The translations under genes and the position numbers were made by a program. A stretch of 64,000 nucleotides of DNA from Treponema bryantii (lineage in GTDB: Bacteria > Spirochaetota > Spirochaetia > Treponematales > Treponemataceae), in contig NZ_AP025286.1 in assembly GCF_036492245.1 (NCBI RefSeq), positions 2,170,001 through 2,234,000 of the forward strand, given 5' to 3'. Below the pieces are notes generated by a model. That model ran no database searches. It was not told where the DNA came from and saw nothing but the letters and a program-made list of their open reading frames with translations. Below, piece by piece: positions 1-7,803 of this stretch (position 1 is the stretch's first letter; each line of letters starts with the position of its first letter).

Positions 1-1
1 G

Positions 2-205
2 TGCTATAGAATCCGAGATGGTAAACTTGCAGAACCGCTCTTAGTAAATGTTGTTACAGGAAATGTTTTCCAGACTCTATTTGATATTGATGCAGTTGGA
101 ACTGACCTTGAATTCTTTAGCGGTACCTGCGGCAAAAATGGACAGAGCATGCCTACAGCCACAGGCGGTCCAACTATCAGAGTAAAAAAACTGACCATAA
201 ACTAA
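2..205 (+). CDS. tldD: TldD-family metalloprotease, C-terminal fragment
   Basis: This is the last 67 codons of a gene that begins left of the window, open from base 2 to the TAA at 203-205. The translated end includes GTCGKNGQSMPTATGGPT followed by a short strand. This matches the glycine-rich C-terminus of TldD, the zinc metalloprotease subunit that works with TldE/PmbA on peptides and unfolded proteins. The next gene starts 12 bases downstream on the same strand and looks like the partner subunit, which supports the call. The HExxxH region lies outside the window, so catalytic competence cannot be judged. Confidence 0.8.
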   Translation, partial: CYRIRDGKLAEPLLVNVVTGNVFQTLFDIDAVGTDLEFFSGTCGKNGQSMPTATGGPTIRVKKLTIN

Positions 206-217
206 GGAGATTTAAAA

Positions 218-1441
218 ATGCAGAAAGAAAAATATTTTTGTCAAACTACATATTCAACAGTTAAGATAGAAGAAAGCAAGATTGTTTCTTTCAATAAGAT
301 AGATCACACTTCAACCAGTTTCCGGGTTTACAAAGATGGTTTTGTTGGTGTTCATTATCAGCAGGGAAAAATGAGTGACAAGGAAGGCTATGCCCTTGCT
401 GAAAAGAATCTTGAATTACAGCGACCTTACCCGTTTAAACTTGAAGGTGGAAAAAGAAGCCGCGATAAAAAACGAAAGCTTCTTTCTGATTCAGAACTAA
501 TGTCAAAAACTAAAAGTATTCTTTCTTATCTTACAAAAACATATCCAGACTTTATTTACTCTGGTACAGTTTATGCCCAGAACGAAACTAATACTCAGAA
601 AAACAGTGCCGGTATGGACTATTCAACATCAGACGGACACAATGGACTTGAAATAAGTTTTAAGCACAAAAAGAGTAAAGATATTTATAACGGTTATTTT
701 TCTGTAAATCTACGAAACTGGAGTACAAAGACTATTAAAGGAATTGCAGATAATTATCTTGCAAATTACTCTACAAAAGTAAAATTTCCAAAGGACTGCA
801 TTATTATGATGCCAACCTGGGAATTAACAGGAATGCTTAAACAGAGTCTGAATGCAGAAACTCTTGCACTTGGAACTTCCCTGCTCTCCGGCAAAGTCGG
901 CGAAAAAGTCTTTTCTGACAAACTTACTGTTTCACACAACGTTTCTGATTCAAAAATGTGGATGAATACTTTCTGGGATGCAGACGGAATTGTTCACAAA
1001 GGAGACAAACTAACGTTCATTAGCAAAGGAAAGATTCTTCGCGGATACGCAGATAAAAGAATTGCAGAGAAATACAAAGTTGAATGTACTGGAAGTGCCT
1101 GGCATGATTATCAGGATATTCCAAAGAATGGCTGGATGAACTGTACCTTAAAAGATACCGGAAAATCTCCGAAAGAAATTCTCCAGGAAGCCGGAAAACA
1201 GTATGCGATTCTTCCTTTACTTTTCAGTGGCGGTGGATTCAAAGAAGACGGAACTTATGCAATGCCAGTCCAGGCATCTTACCTCACAGACGGTGAAAAG
1301 ATTTTAGGACTTCTCCCACCATTCACAATGCGCAGCAATATGTTTGACATGTTTGGAAAAGATTTTCTGGGTTCTTCTAAAATCACAAAAATCTGGAACA
1401 AAGGAATGATACTCGTAAAAATGGAAAGGGGTAAACTTTAG
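218..1441 (+). CDS. TldE/PmbA-like protein, divergent partner of TldD
   Basis: 407 residues, with an AAGGAG ribosome site at 204-209 overlapping the tldD stop and 8 bases before the ATG. The N-terminal part (about 35-50, SFRVYKDGFVGVHYQ) resembles the opening strand of PmbA/TldE proteins, and the position directly after tldD is the usual place for that subunit. No HExxxH motif is present, as expected for the non-catalytic TldE half. The rest is divergent, with a lysine-rich stretch near residues 78-90, so the assignment rests on the opening motif and on context. The last four bases overlap the 3' end of the convergent ruvB. Confidence 0.6.
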   Translation: MQKEKYFCQTTYSTVKIEESKIVSFNKIDHTSTSFRVYKDGFVGVHYQQGKMSDKEGYALAEKNLELQRPYPFKLEGGKRSRDKKRKLLSDSELMSKTKSILSYLTKTYPDFIYSGTVYAQNETNTQKNSAGMDYSTSDGHNGLEISFKHKKSKDIYNGYFSVNLRNWSTKTIKGIADNYLANYSTKVKFPKDCIIMMPTWELTGMLKQSLNAETLALGTSLLSGKVGEKVFSDKLTVSHNVSDSKMWMNTFWDADGIVHKGDKLTFISKGKILRGYADKRIAEKYKVECTGSAWHDYQDIPKNGWMNCTLKDTGKSPKEILQEAGKQYAILPLLFSGGGFKEDGTYAMPVQASYLTDGEKILGLLPPFTMRSNMFDMFGKDFLGSSKITKIWNKGMILVKMERGKL

Positions 1442-2487
1442 AACAAGGTTCCCTGAGCGCCACCGTCTCTTGAGTCGGCGGCGTGTGTAAGTCCGAGATG
1501 AGTATACGCCTTCTCTGTCACCATTCTGCCACGCGGAGTTCTCTGCAACAGGCCGCACTGAATTAAATAGGGCTCATAATAATCTTCCAAGGTATCCATA
1601 CTCTCGCCAATAGAAATTGCCAGAGTCTCAGCACCAACAGGGCCGCCTCCAAAGTTCTCAATAATTGAGCGGAGAATTTCGCGGTCATACTTTTCAAGAC
1701 CGATGCCGTCTATCTCAAGGCGCTTTAAGCCGTCATCAACAATATCAACAGTAATAACATTACTTCCCGCTACCTGAGCAAAGTCGCGCATACGACGGAG
1801 AACACGGTTTGCAACACGAGGAGTTCCGCGGCAGCACTGTGCCAGCAGCATAGACGCATCCTCTTCAATTCCAATTTCAAGAATCTTAGCAGAACGCTTA
1901 ATAATAGAAGAAAGCTCTTTTTGTGTATAAAACTCAAAACGAGGAATAAAACCGAAGCGGCTTCTCAGAGGACTCGAAACTGAACCGGCCTTTGTAGTTG
2001 CCCCAACCAGAGTAAACGGAGGAATCGGAATACGTACAGTACGTGCAGCCGCCCCCTGTCCGATAATCCAGTCCAGCTCAAAATCTTCCATTGCAATATA
2101 AAGCATTTCTTCAATGGCTGGCTTAAGGCGGTGAATCTCATCAATAAAGAAAACAGTTCGCGGAGTTATTGTCGAAAGAATACCGGCGAGGTCTTTTGGC
2201 TTGTCGAGGGCCGGAGCGCTGGTTACCTTAAAATCAACGCCAAGCTCGTGAGCGGTAATCTGTGCAAGAGTAGTTTTTCCAAGACCCGGAGGACCAATCA
2301 AAAGCAAATGATCCAATGGCTCTTCGCGGAGCTTTGCGGCTTCAATAAAAGTAGAAAGATTTTTCTTTACACTCTCCTGACCAAGAAAATCCGAGAGCAT
2401 AGTCGGGCGCAGCTTGTTGTCCTGTTCATCATATCTGTCTCTTAAATCTGCGCGTACAATAGCAGAAAAATCTTCGTTTTCACTCAT
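1438..2487 (-). CDS. ruvB: Holliday junction branch-migration ATPase RuvB
   Basis: 349 residues, the normal length. RuvB is the hexameric AAA+ motor that drives Holliday junction branch migration with RuvA. Walker A is GPPGLGKTT (about 64-72) and Walker B is DEIHRL (about 116-121). The sensor and arginine-finger region GATTKAGSVSSPLRSRFG follows, and the C-terminal winged helix ends with the family's RTPRGR motif. ruvA lies 1 kb away on the same strand, but an oppositely oriented gene separates the two, so they cannot form the usual bicistronic operon. Confidence 0.97.
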   Translation of the reverse strand: MSENEDFSAIVRADLRDRYDEQDNKLRPTMLSDFLGQESVKKNLSTFIEAAKLREEPLDHLLLIGPPGLGKTTLAQITAHELGVDFKVTSAPALDKPKDLAGILSTITPRTVFFIDEIHRLKPAIEEMLYIAMEDFELDWIIGQGAAARTVRIPIPPFTLVGATTKAGSVSSPLRSRFGFIPRFEFYTQKELSSIIKRSAKILEIGIEEDASMLLAQCCRGTPRVANRVLRRMRDFAQVAGSNVITVDIVDDGLKRLEIDGIGLEKYDREILRSIIENFGGGPVGAETLAISIGESMDTLEDYYEPYLIQCGLLQRTPRGRMVTEKAYTHLGLTHAADSRDGGAQGTLF

Positions 2488-2541
2488 GCTTTTATTATAG
2501 CATATTTTATGGTAGATTTACAGTAAGTTAGATTAAGAAGC

Positions 2542-3435
2542 ATGAAAAAGACAAAGCTTAAAGAAATAACTACATCTCAAAAGGCTCTGGAACTTTCTGA
2601 AGAACTCGGACAGAAAGCAGCAGACACAGAATCCCTGCCACAGGCCCAGGCAGAACTTGAAGAAAAGCTTCCCGCAATGAAGCGCGGGCCAATCAAAAAA
2701 GTCTGGGACAAGGTTCTTTTTCTCTGGGAAAAATACAAGTCTCCCGAAGTTCCGCTTCGTCTTAAAATCACAATCGTTGGCGCCCTTCTCTATCTTATTC
2801 TTCCAGCCGATGTGCTGCCGGATGTAATTCCAGGCATTGGCCTTGTAGACGATCTTTCTGTAATTCTCATAGTTTTCCGTGAAGTCTCAAAATACGTGCT
2901 TCCAAAAATCGAAAAGAAAATTGAACAGAAAATCTACGACACCTGTTACGAAAAAATAGACGAAAAACTTTCACTCATTTTTAAAGCAACACTGCTGAAC
3001 ACGCTCTGGACATTCCTTGCAAACGCACTCGGCTGTGCAATTCTGGTAATAAAACCTTTCGGCACTCCTTACTCGCGTTATGTAGCATACGTAGTCTTTG
3101 GCCTCACCGCCGCCTGGACATTTTTCCGCATAATCCGCTACCTGGTTCAGTACGGTGCAACAACAAAAAAAATTGCCGCAGCAATATGGCATCGCCGCAG
3201 CATTTCAAAAGGTCTTTCAGATTTTGTAAAAGAAGAATATATTTACATCAATTATATTTATGCCGGAATAGAAATTGCAAAAAGCTTTGTTCCTGAAATG
3301 CCAGAAATCCCAGATCTTCCGCAGATTATCAAAACTTTTGAAAAGCATTACAAAAAGCGCGTACTCTTATTTGTAATTCTTCTTGCTTTATATACCGCAC
3401 TAATCTGGCTTACAAAATTCCTTCTGCTCAGATAG
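2542..3435 (+). CDS. DUF1232 (YkvA-like) membrane protein
   Basis: 297 residues. A charged N-terminal region (1-70) precedes a DUF1232 core at about 75-115, seen as LYLILPADVLPDVIPGIGLVDDLSVI. The signature is an LxPxDxxPDxIPxxGxxDD pattern in a hydrophobic hairpin. Two further hydrophobic pairs lie around 150-200, and a final membrane helix at 275-295 ends the protein. The biochemical role of DUF1232 is unknown. It sits between ruvB and ruvA on the opposite strand, diverging from the first and converging on the second, so a shared function with them is not implied. Confidence 0.8.
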   Translation: MKKTKLKEITTSQKALELSEELGQKAADTESLPQAQAELEEKLPAMKRGPIKKVWDKVLFLWEKYKSPEVPLRLKITIVGALLYLILPADVLPDVIPGIGLVDDLSVILIVFREVSKYVLPKIEKKIEQKIYDTCYEKIDEKLSLIFKATLLNTLWTFLANALGCAILVIKPFGTPYSRYVAYVVFGLTAAWTFFRIIRYLVQYGATTKKIAAAIWHRRSISKGLSDFVKEEYIYINYIYAGIEIAKSFVPEMPEIPDLPQIIKTFEKHYKKRVLLFVILLALYTALIWLTKFLLLR

Positions 3436-3453
3436 ACGAAAGATCACCGCCCG

Positions 3454-4071
3454 CTACGCCAGTTCAACAATAACACGACGGAACAGAATATCCTCACGTT
3501 CTTTCTGAGACTTCCCTGCAAAGTCAGCCTCGTTGGTAAGCACTTCAACAAGCTGAGCAAGCTTCTGCTCAACAAGGCGTTTATCATAGCCCATTCCAAC
3601 AAGAGAAGTCACAACATCAGAATAAGGAGAAGCAGCCGCAACACGAACAAGGCTTCCTTCTTCTTCACGAAGCTTAAGCTTGCCTTTAAGAGTAAGCAGC
3701 AATTTGCCGGCAGTTTTCTTTCCAACCCCCGGAATCTTTTCGAGCATCTCAAGGTCACCCTTTTCAAGAACATCCATAAGACGCGCAGAAGAAACCGCAC
3801 TCATGATTTTTACAGCGCCCTTAGGACCAACACCGTCAACCTTCAGAAGGTCAAGAAAAACACTGCGTTCATCGGCACTCGCAAAACCATACAGACCCAT
3901 AAGCTGGTCTGTGTGCTGCAGCCAGGTGTAAATCTTCGCCTCATTGCCAACCGGCGGCAGCATGTCGAGGTTAGAATCCGGCACGCAGAGATCCCATTCC
4001 ACGCCATTCGTATCTATAAAAACCTGTTTCGGAAACTTTCCAGTAATAATTCCAGTAAGTGAGTTAAACAT
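3454..4071 (-). CDS. ruvA: Holliday junction-binding protein RuvA
   Basis: 205 residues. RuvA is the tetrameric junction-binding subunit that loads RuvB. The N-terminal OB fold opens MFNSLTGIITGKFPKQV. Two helix-hairpin-helix segments follow at about 72-90 (LLKVDGVGPKGAVKIMS) and 107-125 (LEKIPGVGKKTAGKLLL). The flexible C-terminal domain III that contacts RuvB is present (about 150-205). No clear Shine-Dalgarno precedes the ATG. It converges on the DUF1232 gene with an 18-base gap. Confidence 0.96.
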   Translation of the reverse strand: MFNSLTGIITGKFPKQVFIDTNGVEWDLCVPDSNLDMLPPVGNEAKIYTWLQHTDQLMGLYGFASADERSVFLDLLKVDGVGPKGAVKIMSAVSSARLMDVLEKGDLEMLEKIPGVGKKTAGKLLLTLKGKLKLREEEGSLVRVAAASPYSDVVTSLVGMGYDKRLVEQKLAQLVEVLTNEADFAGKSQKEREDILFRRVIVELA

Positions 4072-4114
4072 AAATTTATTATAGTTGAAAATCTTCTTTT
4101 CGTTAATAAGGATT

Positions 4115-4243
4115 CAAGGCGTTCCCATGCTTCGCATGGTCGGCTGTTCCGCACTTCGCTACGCTCACCGTCCTCGAAAACGGTAGTTTCGACAAGCTCA
4201 ACCACCGTTTCCTGCGGTCGGCTGCTTCGCAGGTGCTCCATAG
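4115..4243. repeat. Cluster of dispersed intergenic palindromes
   Basis: The gap upstream of the HTH-FliM gene is G+C-richer than its surroundings and packed with short inverted repeats. One is CCATG-CTTCG-CATGG at about 4126-4140. A second is an imperfect pair with ends CGGT and ACCG around GACAAGCTCAACCACC near 4180-4207. A third has ends CCTGCG and CGCAGG near 4210-4233. The core with ttcgacaagctcaaccac resembles a motif often scattered in bacterial intergenic DNA. Codon-like reading frames here are by-products of the palindromes. Confidence 0.55.
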
Positions 4244-4253
4244 CCTAACGCAG

Positions 4254-4282
4254 AGAATTCTACTTACAAACAGTAGAATTCT
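4254..4282. promoter_or_regulatory. Perfect dyad with two AGAATTCTA sites, candidate operator
   Basis: Left arm AGAATTCTACT (4254-4264) and right arm AGTAGAATTCT (4272-4282) are exact reverse complements around a 7-base loop. Each arm contains the self-palindrome AGAATTCT, and the two copies are centred 21 bp apart, two helical turns. The dyad ends 23 bp before the -35 element of the downstream HTH-FliM gene. It could be an operator for that XRE-type protein, or an RNA hairpin ending a transcript from the left. Confidence 0.45.
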
Positions 4283-4304
4283 ACTATATCCTACGAAAAG
4301 TCGG

Positions 4305-4333
4305 ATGACAATTTCAGATTCTCCTCTTATACT
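4305..4333 (+). promoter_or_regulatory. Sigma-70-type promoter of the HTH-FliM gene
   Basis: ATGACA at 4305-4310 and TATACT at 4328-4333 are separated by exactly 17 bases. Transcription would start near 4340, giving a leader of about 14 bases that contains the AAGGAG ribosome site at 4342-4347. Confidence 0.6.
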
Positions 4334-4353
4334 TAAATCATAAGGAGATGCTT

Positions 4354-5739
4354 ATGGACGCACAGAGAACTGGAAAAATCATCAATTACCTCAGATCAAA
4401 AAAAGGGCTCACACAAAAAGAACTTGCCGCGCAGATAAACGTAAGCGATAAAACCGTAAGTAAATGGGAACGCGGAGACGGCTGCCCGGATATAGGCACA
4501 CTCCCTGCCCTTGCAGAAGCACTTGGCACAGATGTAGATTCTCTTCTTAAAGGTGAACTAAAAGAAATAGATGACCCTAACAAACCAATAACTGCTTCTG
4601 AAATTGAACAATTACTTCACTCAATAAGTACAGAACAAGACACAGATACATCAAAAAGTCTTTTGAAAAATCCTAACTGCAGAATAAAGCTTTATGATTT
4701 TAAGCGTCCTGATTTATTTGGAAAATACGAGCTTCGCAAAATTTTCAATATGTTTCAATTACTCTGTGAAAAAATCCGGAATGAATTATTCAACAACAGA
4801 ACAGATTTACTTAGAATTCAGGTTCTATCAGTTGATCAGCTTACAAACGAGGAGTATATACGAAGCCTGCCACAAAGAACTTTCTTCTATACTTATGATT
4901 ATAATAACGCAGGTTTTACAGCTGAAGTGGATCCTTGTATCGGAAAAGTTTTATTAAAACAAGATTATGAAAAACATCCTGAGCTTACACAAAACGACAG
5001 CGACTGTTTGAAACTTACTTACGTTAATCATTTTATTCAAACAATGCAGGATTTAATTTACCAGAACACAGATAAATCTATTCCATGGGAAGAATTCGAG
5101 AAAAGCTTTAGCAGCGAAATTAACACACTGCTCCCAGGCTCCACAGGTCAGATTCCGGGGGAAATGTGTGTTCTTGTTACTCTTGAAATCACAAGTGACA
5201 ACGATGGTGGTATGGTAAACATACAGTTTAATTATGCTTATTTTTCACATCTTTGCCGTAAAGCAGGTCTTTTTGGCAAGGACAATACAAATCTTCAGGA
5301 ACTGACAGATATAAAATCACGTCCTCACGAAAACAATGTATATGCTGAATTTGGACGCTTTATTTCCGACACAGTAAACCTTGAACCAGGAACAATTCTG
5401 ATGACTTCAATTAAATATAACACACCACTAAATGTAGTTGTTGATAATAAAGTGATGTTCACAGGTGAAGTATGTGTAGCAGATGAAAATTTTGCCATCA
5501 GAATCTACGACGAAAAAAAAGAAAACGCAATTTCTTATGATGAAGAACACTATATTGCGCTAAGGCTTGGAGGAACATACCTGCCATCAGAAAAGATACA
5601 GAGGCTTCATGAAGGTCACATAATTCCTTTAGACACAACTCCCGGTAAACCAGTCTCAATTATCAAAGACGGAATAAGTGTTGCGCGAGGCGAAGTTTTA
5701 GTTATCGATGAAATGTATGCAATAAAGATTATTGATTAA
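4354..5739 (+). CDS. XRE-type DNA-binding domain fused to FliM-like and FliN-like flagellar switch domains
   Basis: 461 residues from the ATG at 4354. An upstream in-frame ATG at 4348 touches the AAGGAG site, so it is not chosen. Residues 8-62 are a typical XRE helix-turn-helix (QKELAAQINVSDKTVSKWE). At 80-91 ITASEIEQLLHS matches the N-terminal CheY-P-binding peptide of FliM (EIDxLL). Residues 113-310 match the FliM middle domain: YDFKRPD at 114-120 and SVDQLTNEEYIRSL at 159-172 are hallmark FliM motifs. Residues 328-385 are a first SpoA domain. Residues 400-461 are a second that reads like FliN (PVSIIKDGISVARGEV). The FliM GGxG loop that contacts FliG is not visible. It has its own promoter and an upstream dyad, and no flagellar neighbour. 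I infer a regulator built from switch proteins; a chimeric switch part is less likely. Confidence 0.85.
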   Translation: MDAQRTGKIINYLRSKKGLTQKELAAQINVSDKTVSKWERGDGCPDIGTLPALAEALGTDVDSLLKGELKEIDDPNKPITASEIEQLLHSISTEQDTDTSKSLLKNPNCRIKLYDFKRPDLFGKYELRKIFNMFQLLCEKIRNELFNNRTDLLRIQVLSVDQLTNEEYIRSLPQRTFFYTYDYNNAGFTAEVDPCIGKVLLKQDYEKHPELTQNDSDCLKLTYVNHFIQTMQDLIYQNTDKSIPWEEFEKSFSSEINTLLPGSTGQIPGEMCVLVTLEITSDNDGGMVNIQFNYAYFSHLCRKAGLFGKDNTNLQELTDIKSRPHENNVYAEFGRFISDTVNLEPGTILMTSIKYNTPLNVVVDNKVMFTGEVCVADENFAIRIYDEKKENAISYDEEHYIALRLGGTYLPSEKIQRLHEGHIIPLDTTPGKPVSIIKDGISVARGEVLVIDEMYAIKIID

Positions 5740-5746
5740 TTTCAAA

Positions 5747-5765
5747 TTTGATAATTATTCTCAAA
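5747..5765. promoter_or_regulatory. Zur/Fur-type box 1, upstream of the -35
   Basis: TTTGATAATTATTCTCAAA holds a 7-1-7 dyad: TGATAAT, T, ATTCTCA, with half-sites TGATAAT and TGAGAAT. It ends 5 bases before the zur -35 element. The arrangement matches operators of Fur-family repressors. Confidence 0.7.
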
Positions 5766-5770
5766 TTCAA

Positions 5771-5798
5771 TTGACATTTTTTAAGCAATTCGTATAAT
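5771..5798 (+). promoter_or_regulatory. Sigma-70 promoter of the zur operon
   Basis: TTGACA (5771-5776) and TATAAT (5793-5798) are both perfect consensus hexamers with a 16-base spacer. The expected start is near 5805, inside Fur-type box 2. A strong promoter sandwiched by two operators is what a derepressible starvation operon should have. Confidence 0.8.
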
Positions 5799-5816
5799 TT
5801 GAGAATCGTTATCAAA
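5798..5816. promoter_or_regulatory. Zur/Fur-type box 2, over the transcription start
   Basis: TTTGAGAATCGTTATCAAA contains TGAGAAT, C, GTTATCA, again a 7-1-7 dyad and close to the reverse complement of box 1. It overlaps the last base of the -10 and the predicted start, so a bound repressor would block polymerase. The box centres are 51 bp apart. Confidence 0.75.
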
Positions 5817-5833
5817 TTGGAGCTTTTCATAAA

Positions 5834-6265
5834 ATGCAGAAAGCAGCATATAAAACAAAACAGCAGGAACTTCTTTTTTCGTATCTCCGCGAAATGCAGG
5901 GACAGCATTTTACTGCCGAAGATGTTCATGCACACTTTGAAGCAAAGAATATCTCCATTGGAATTGCAACAATTTACCGCCAGCTTGAAAAGCTTGTAAA
6001 TGAAGGCAAGATTCAGAAATATTTTATAGATGACCATTCTGCTGCCTGCTTTGAATACTCCGGTGAAGCTTGCAATAAAAATGACCATCACTTCCATTTG
6101 AAGTGTGAACTCTGTGGCCGCCTTATTCATCTTGAATGTGATGAACTTGAAGAACTCGGCGGCCACTTAAAGACAGAACATGGTTTTGTTATCAATCCAC
6201 TTCGTACAGTTTTTTACGGGCTTTGCACAGACTGTGCAGATAAGAAGGTAAAAGAAGATGAATAA
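5834..6265 (+). CDS. zur: Fur-family metalloregulator, probably Zur
   Basis: 143 residues. The N-terminal winged helix includes the recognition region of Fur proteins, GIATIYRQLEKLVNEGKI (about 41-58). The dimerization half carries a metal site, NDHHFHLKCELCG (about 84-96), and a C-terminal CTDC giving the second CxxC of the structural zinc site. The zinc-specific call is inferred from the genes that follow: a CobW GTPase and a ZnuA-type protein. Two 7-1-7 boxes flank its own promoter, so autoregulation is expected. Fur or PerR specificity cannot be excluded from sequence alone. Confidence 0.85.
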   Translation: MQKAAYKTKQQELLFSYLREMQGQHFTAEDVHAHFEAKNISIGIATIYRQLEKLVNEGKIQKYFIDDHSAACFEYSGEACNKNDHHFHLKCELCGRLIHLECDELEELGGHLKTEHGFVINPLRTVFYGLCTDCADKKVKEDE

Positions 6266-6557
6266 TCAAAAGCTTTTCCGCCTTCTTCGCGTTGCGGCAC
6301 TTCTTACAGCTCTCTCACTTTTTGCAGAACTCACCTTTGAAGCTTTTCATACAGGACACGAAGCAGCCTGCCACGAAGAAGACTGCCCTGTCTGCCTTGT
6401 ACTTCAGATAATTCATAACACAGAAAAAATCAGACAAAATACAGTTTCGGCATCGGTAGAGTTTACTTCAATCTTCTATATTAACATCATTCTTCTTTCT
6501 GCCCTTCTCCTCGCACCTGCAACTCTCGTAAAGCAGAAAGTTAAACTTGTGATTTAG
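6258..6557 (+). CDS. Small two-helix membrane protein with Cys/His cluster, zur operon
   Basis: 99 residues. The ATG lies inside the last codons of zur, overlapping it by 8 bases, so the two are translationally coupled. A hydrophobic segment at 8-26 and another at 72-92 bracket a loop carrying H31, H34, C38, H39, C43 and C46 (HTGHEAACHEEDCPVC). That is enough ligands for one or two thiophilic ions such as zinc. No family is recognised with confidence. Its place between zur and a COG0523 GTPase suggests a role in zinc sensing, uptake or delivery at the membrane. The topology cannot be fixed from sequence. Confidence 0.75.
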   Translation: MNNQKLFRLLRVAALLTALSLFAELTFEAFHTGHEAACHEEDCPVCLVLQIIHNTEKIRQNTVSASVEFTSIFYINIILLSALLLAPATLVKQKVKLVI

Positions 6558-6561
6558 ATCC

Positions 6562-6623
6562 CCTGTCATGCTGAACCAATTTCAGCATCTATTAATAAGA
6601 TCCCGAAACAAGTTCGGGATGAC
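6562..6623. repeat. Dispersed double-hairpin repeat
   Basis: Two short hairpins in tandem: ATGCTGAA / TTCAGCAT around 6569-6589 and ATCCCGAA / TTCGGGAT around 6600-6620. The sequence belongs to a type of intergenic palindrome common in bacterial genomes. It lies between the small membrane protein and cobW inside the zur operon. A longer upstream frame for cobW would read straight through it, so that start is discarded. Confidence 0.5.
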
Positions 6624-6642
6624 ATCAAAAGGAAAAATCACA

Positions 6643-7800
6643 ATGAACAAGAATATAAAAAATAAAAAACCCGTAGTCCTTATCACAGGCTACCTTGGTT
6701 CGGGCAAAACTACACTGCTTAACAACCTGCTTCGTCAGGAAACACGCCGCGTTGCCCTCATAGTAAATGATATGGGAAGCATTAACGTAGATGCTTCAAT
6801 TTTGAAAAAGGAAGGCGCAAATGTTGCAGAATGCCCTATGTTCGAACTTCAGAACGGCTGTATCTGCTGCACCCTCCGCGATGAGTTTATTAAACAGATA
6901 GAAAAGATTTCTGCAATCGACAGTGTGGAAGTTATTTTCGTAGAAGCTTCGGGAATCAGTGACCCGGGTGCTGTAAGTGCCAGCTTCCTTGCCTACGAGG
7001 AAGACAATCCTGATACAAACGTTTATCTTACTTCGGTTGTAACAGTAGTTGATGCAGACAGAATCTACCGCGAGTTCCTGGACGACCTTAAGAAGCAGAA
7101 AGATGAAAAAGTTGATGAAAACAATCTTACAGCAGAGGAGATTTCCACTCTGATTGTTGACCAGATTGAGTTCTGTAACTTTATCGTATTAAATAAATGT
7201 GACCTGCTGGATGAAATTCAGCTGGCCGAGGTAGAAAAAATTGTCCGCGAGTTCCAGACCCGCGCTCCAATCTACCACAGTATAAACGGCAATATTGAAC
7301 TTGAAAAAATTACAACCCGTGAGCCGTTCAACTTTGAACAGATAGATTCCTCTTCTGCAATTCAGAAGGCAATCAACAGCCTTAATGAACCAAACCGTGC
7401 TCAGCAGGGCTGTACCGGCGAATACGGAATCTCAAGTTTCGTTTACGAAGAAAAGCGTCCGTTCAACCGCGAAAAGTTTGCAGACTTTGTGAATAACAAT
7501 TATCCAAAGGAGCTTATCCGTGCAAAGGGCTACATCTGGTTTTCTGATGCTGATGCAGACGTTCAGCTTTTTGAACAGGCCGGCCGTAACTCTTCTGTAA
7601 TGGAAGTGTCTTACTGGATAGATGCCCTCGTTGAGGAGCAGAAAAAAGCCTTCCTTGAACAGAATCCCGACATAAAGGAAAACTGGGACGAGGAATTCGG
7701 AGACAGAGAAAATCAGATTGTATTCATTGGCAAGGGATACAATCAGGAAGAAATTAAAAAGGCACTGGAAAGTTGTCTTGATGAGAAGGCCATAGCGTAG
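6643..7800 (+). CDS. CobW/COG0523 G3E-family GTPase, putative zinc metallochaperone
   Basis: 385 residues from the ATG at 6643, preceded by AAAAGGA at 6627-6633. Walker A GYLGSGKTT lies at 16-24. The COG0523 metal motif GCICC (C73, C75, C76) comes next, and NKCD (guanine specificity) follows near residue 185. A CobW C-terminal domain occupies about 260-370. COG0523 GTPases hand metals to client enzymes. Members placed under Zur usually serve zinc-limited growth, which fits this operon. The next gene is znuA after a 114-base gap holding a repeat. Confidence 0.9.
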   Translation: MNKNIKNKKPVVLITGYLGSGKTTLLNNLLRQETRRVALIVNDMGSINVDASILKKEGANVAECPMFELQNGCICCTLRDEFIKQIEKISAIDSVEVIFVEASGISDPGAVSASFLAYEEDNPDTNVYLTSVVTVVDADRIYREFLDDLKKQKDEKVDENNLTAEEISTLIVDQIEFCNFIVLNKCDLLDEIQLAEVEKIVREFQTRAPIYHSINGNIELEKITTREPFNFEQIDSSSAIQKAINSLNEPNRAQQGCTGEYGISSFVYEEKRPFNREKFADFVNNNYPKELIRAKGYIWFSDADADVQLFEQAGRNSSVMEVSYWIDALVEEQKKAFLEQNPDIKENWDEEFGDRENQIVFIGKGYNQEEIKKALESCLDEKAIA

Positions 7801-7803
7801 CAT

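Noticed and set aside
4014-4241. 75-codon minus-strand frame upstream of ruvA
   Set aside because: It runs through the palindrome cluster and into ruvA in another frame, with no family resemblance.
6568-6642. Upstream in-frame ATG extending CobW by 25 residues
   Set aside because: The extension is encoded by the two hairpins of a dispersed repeat, and a good ribosome site serves the ATG at 6643.
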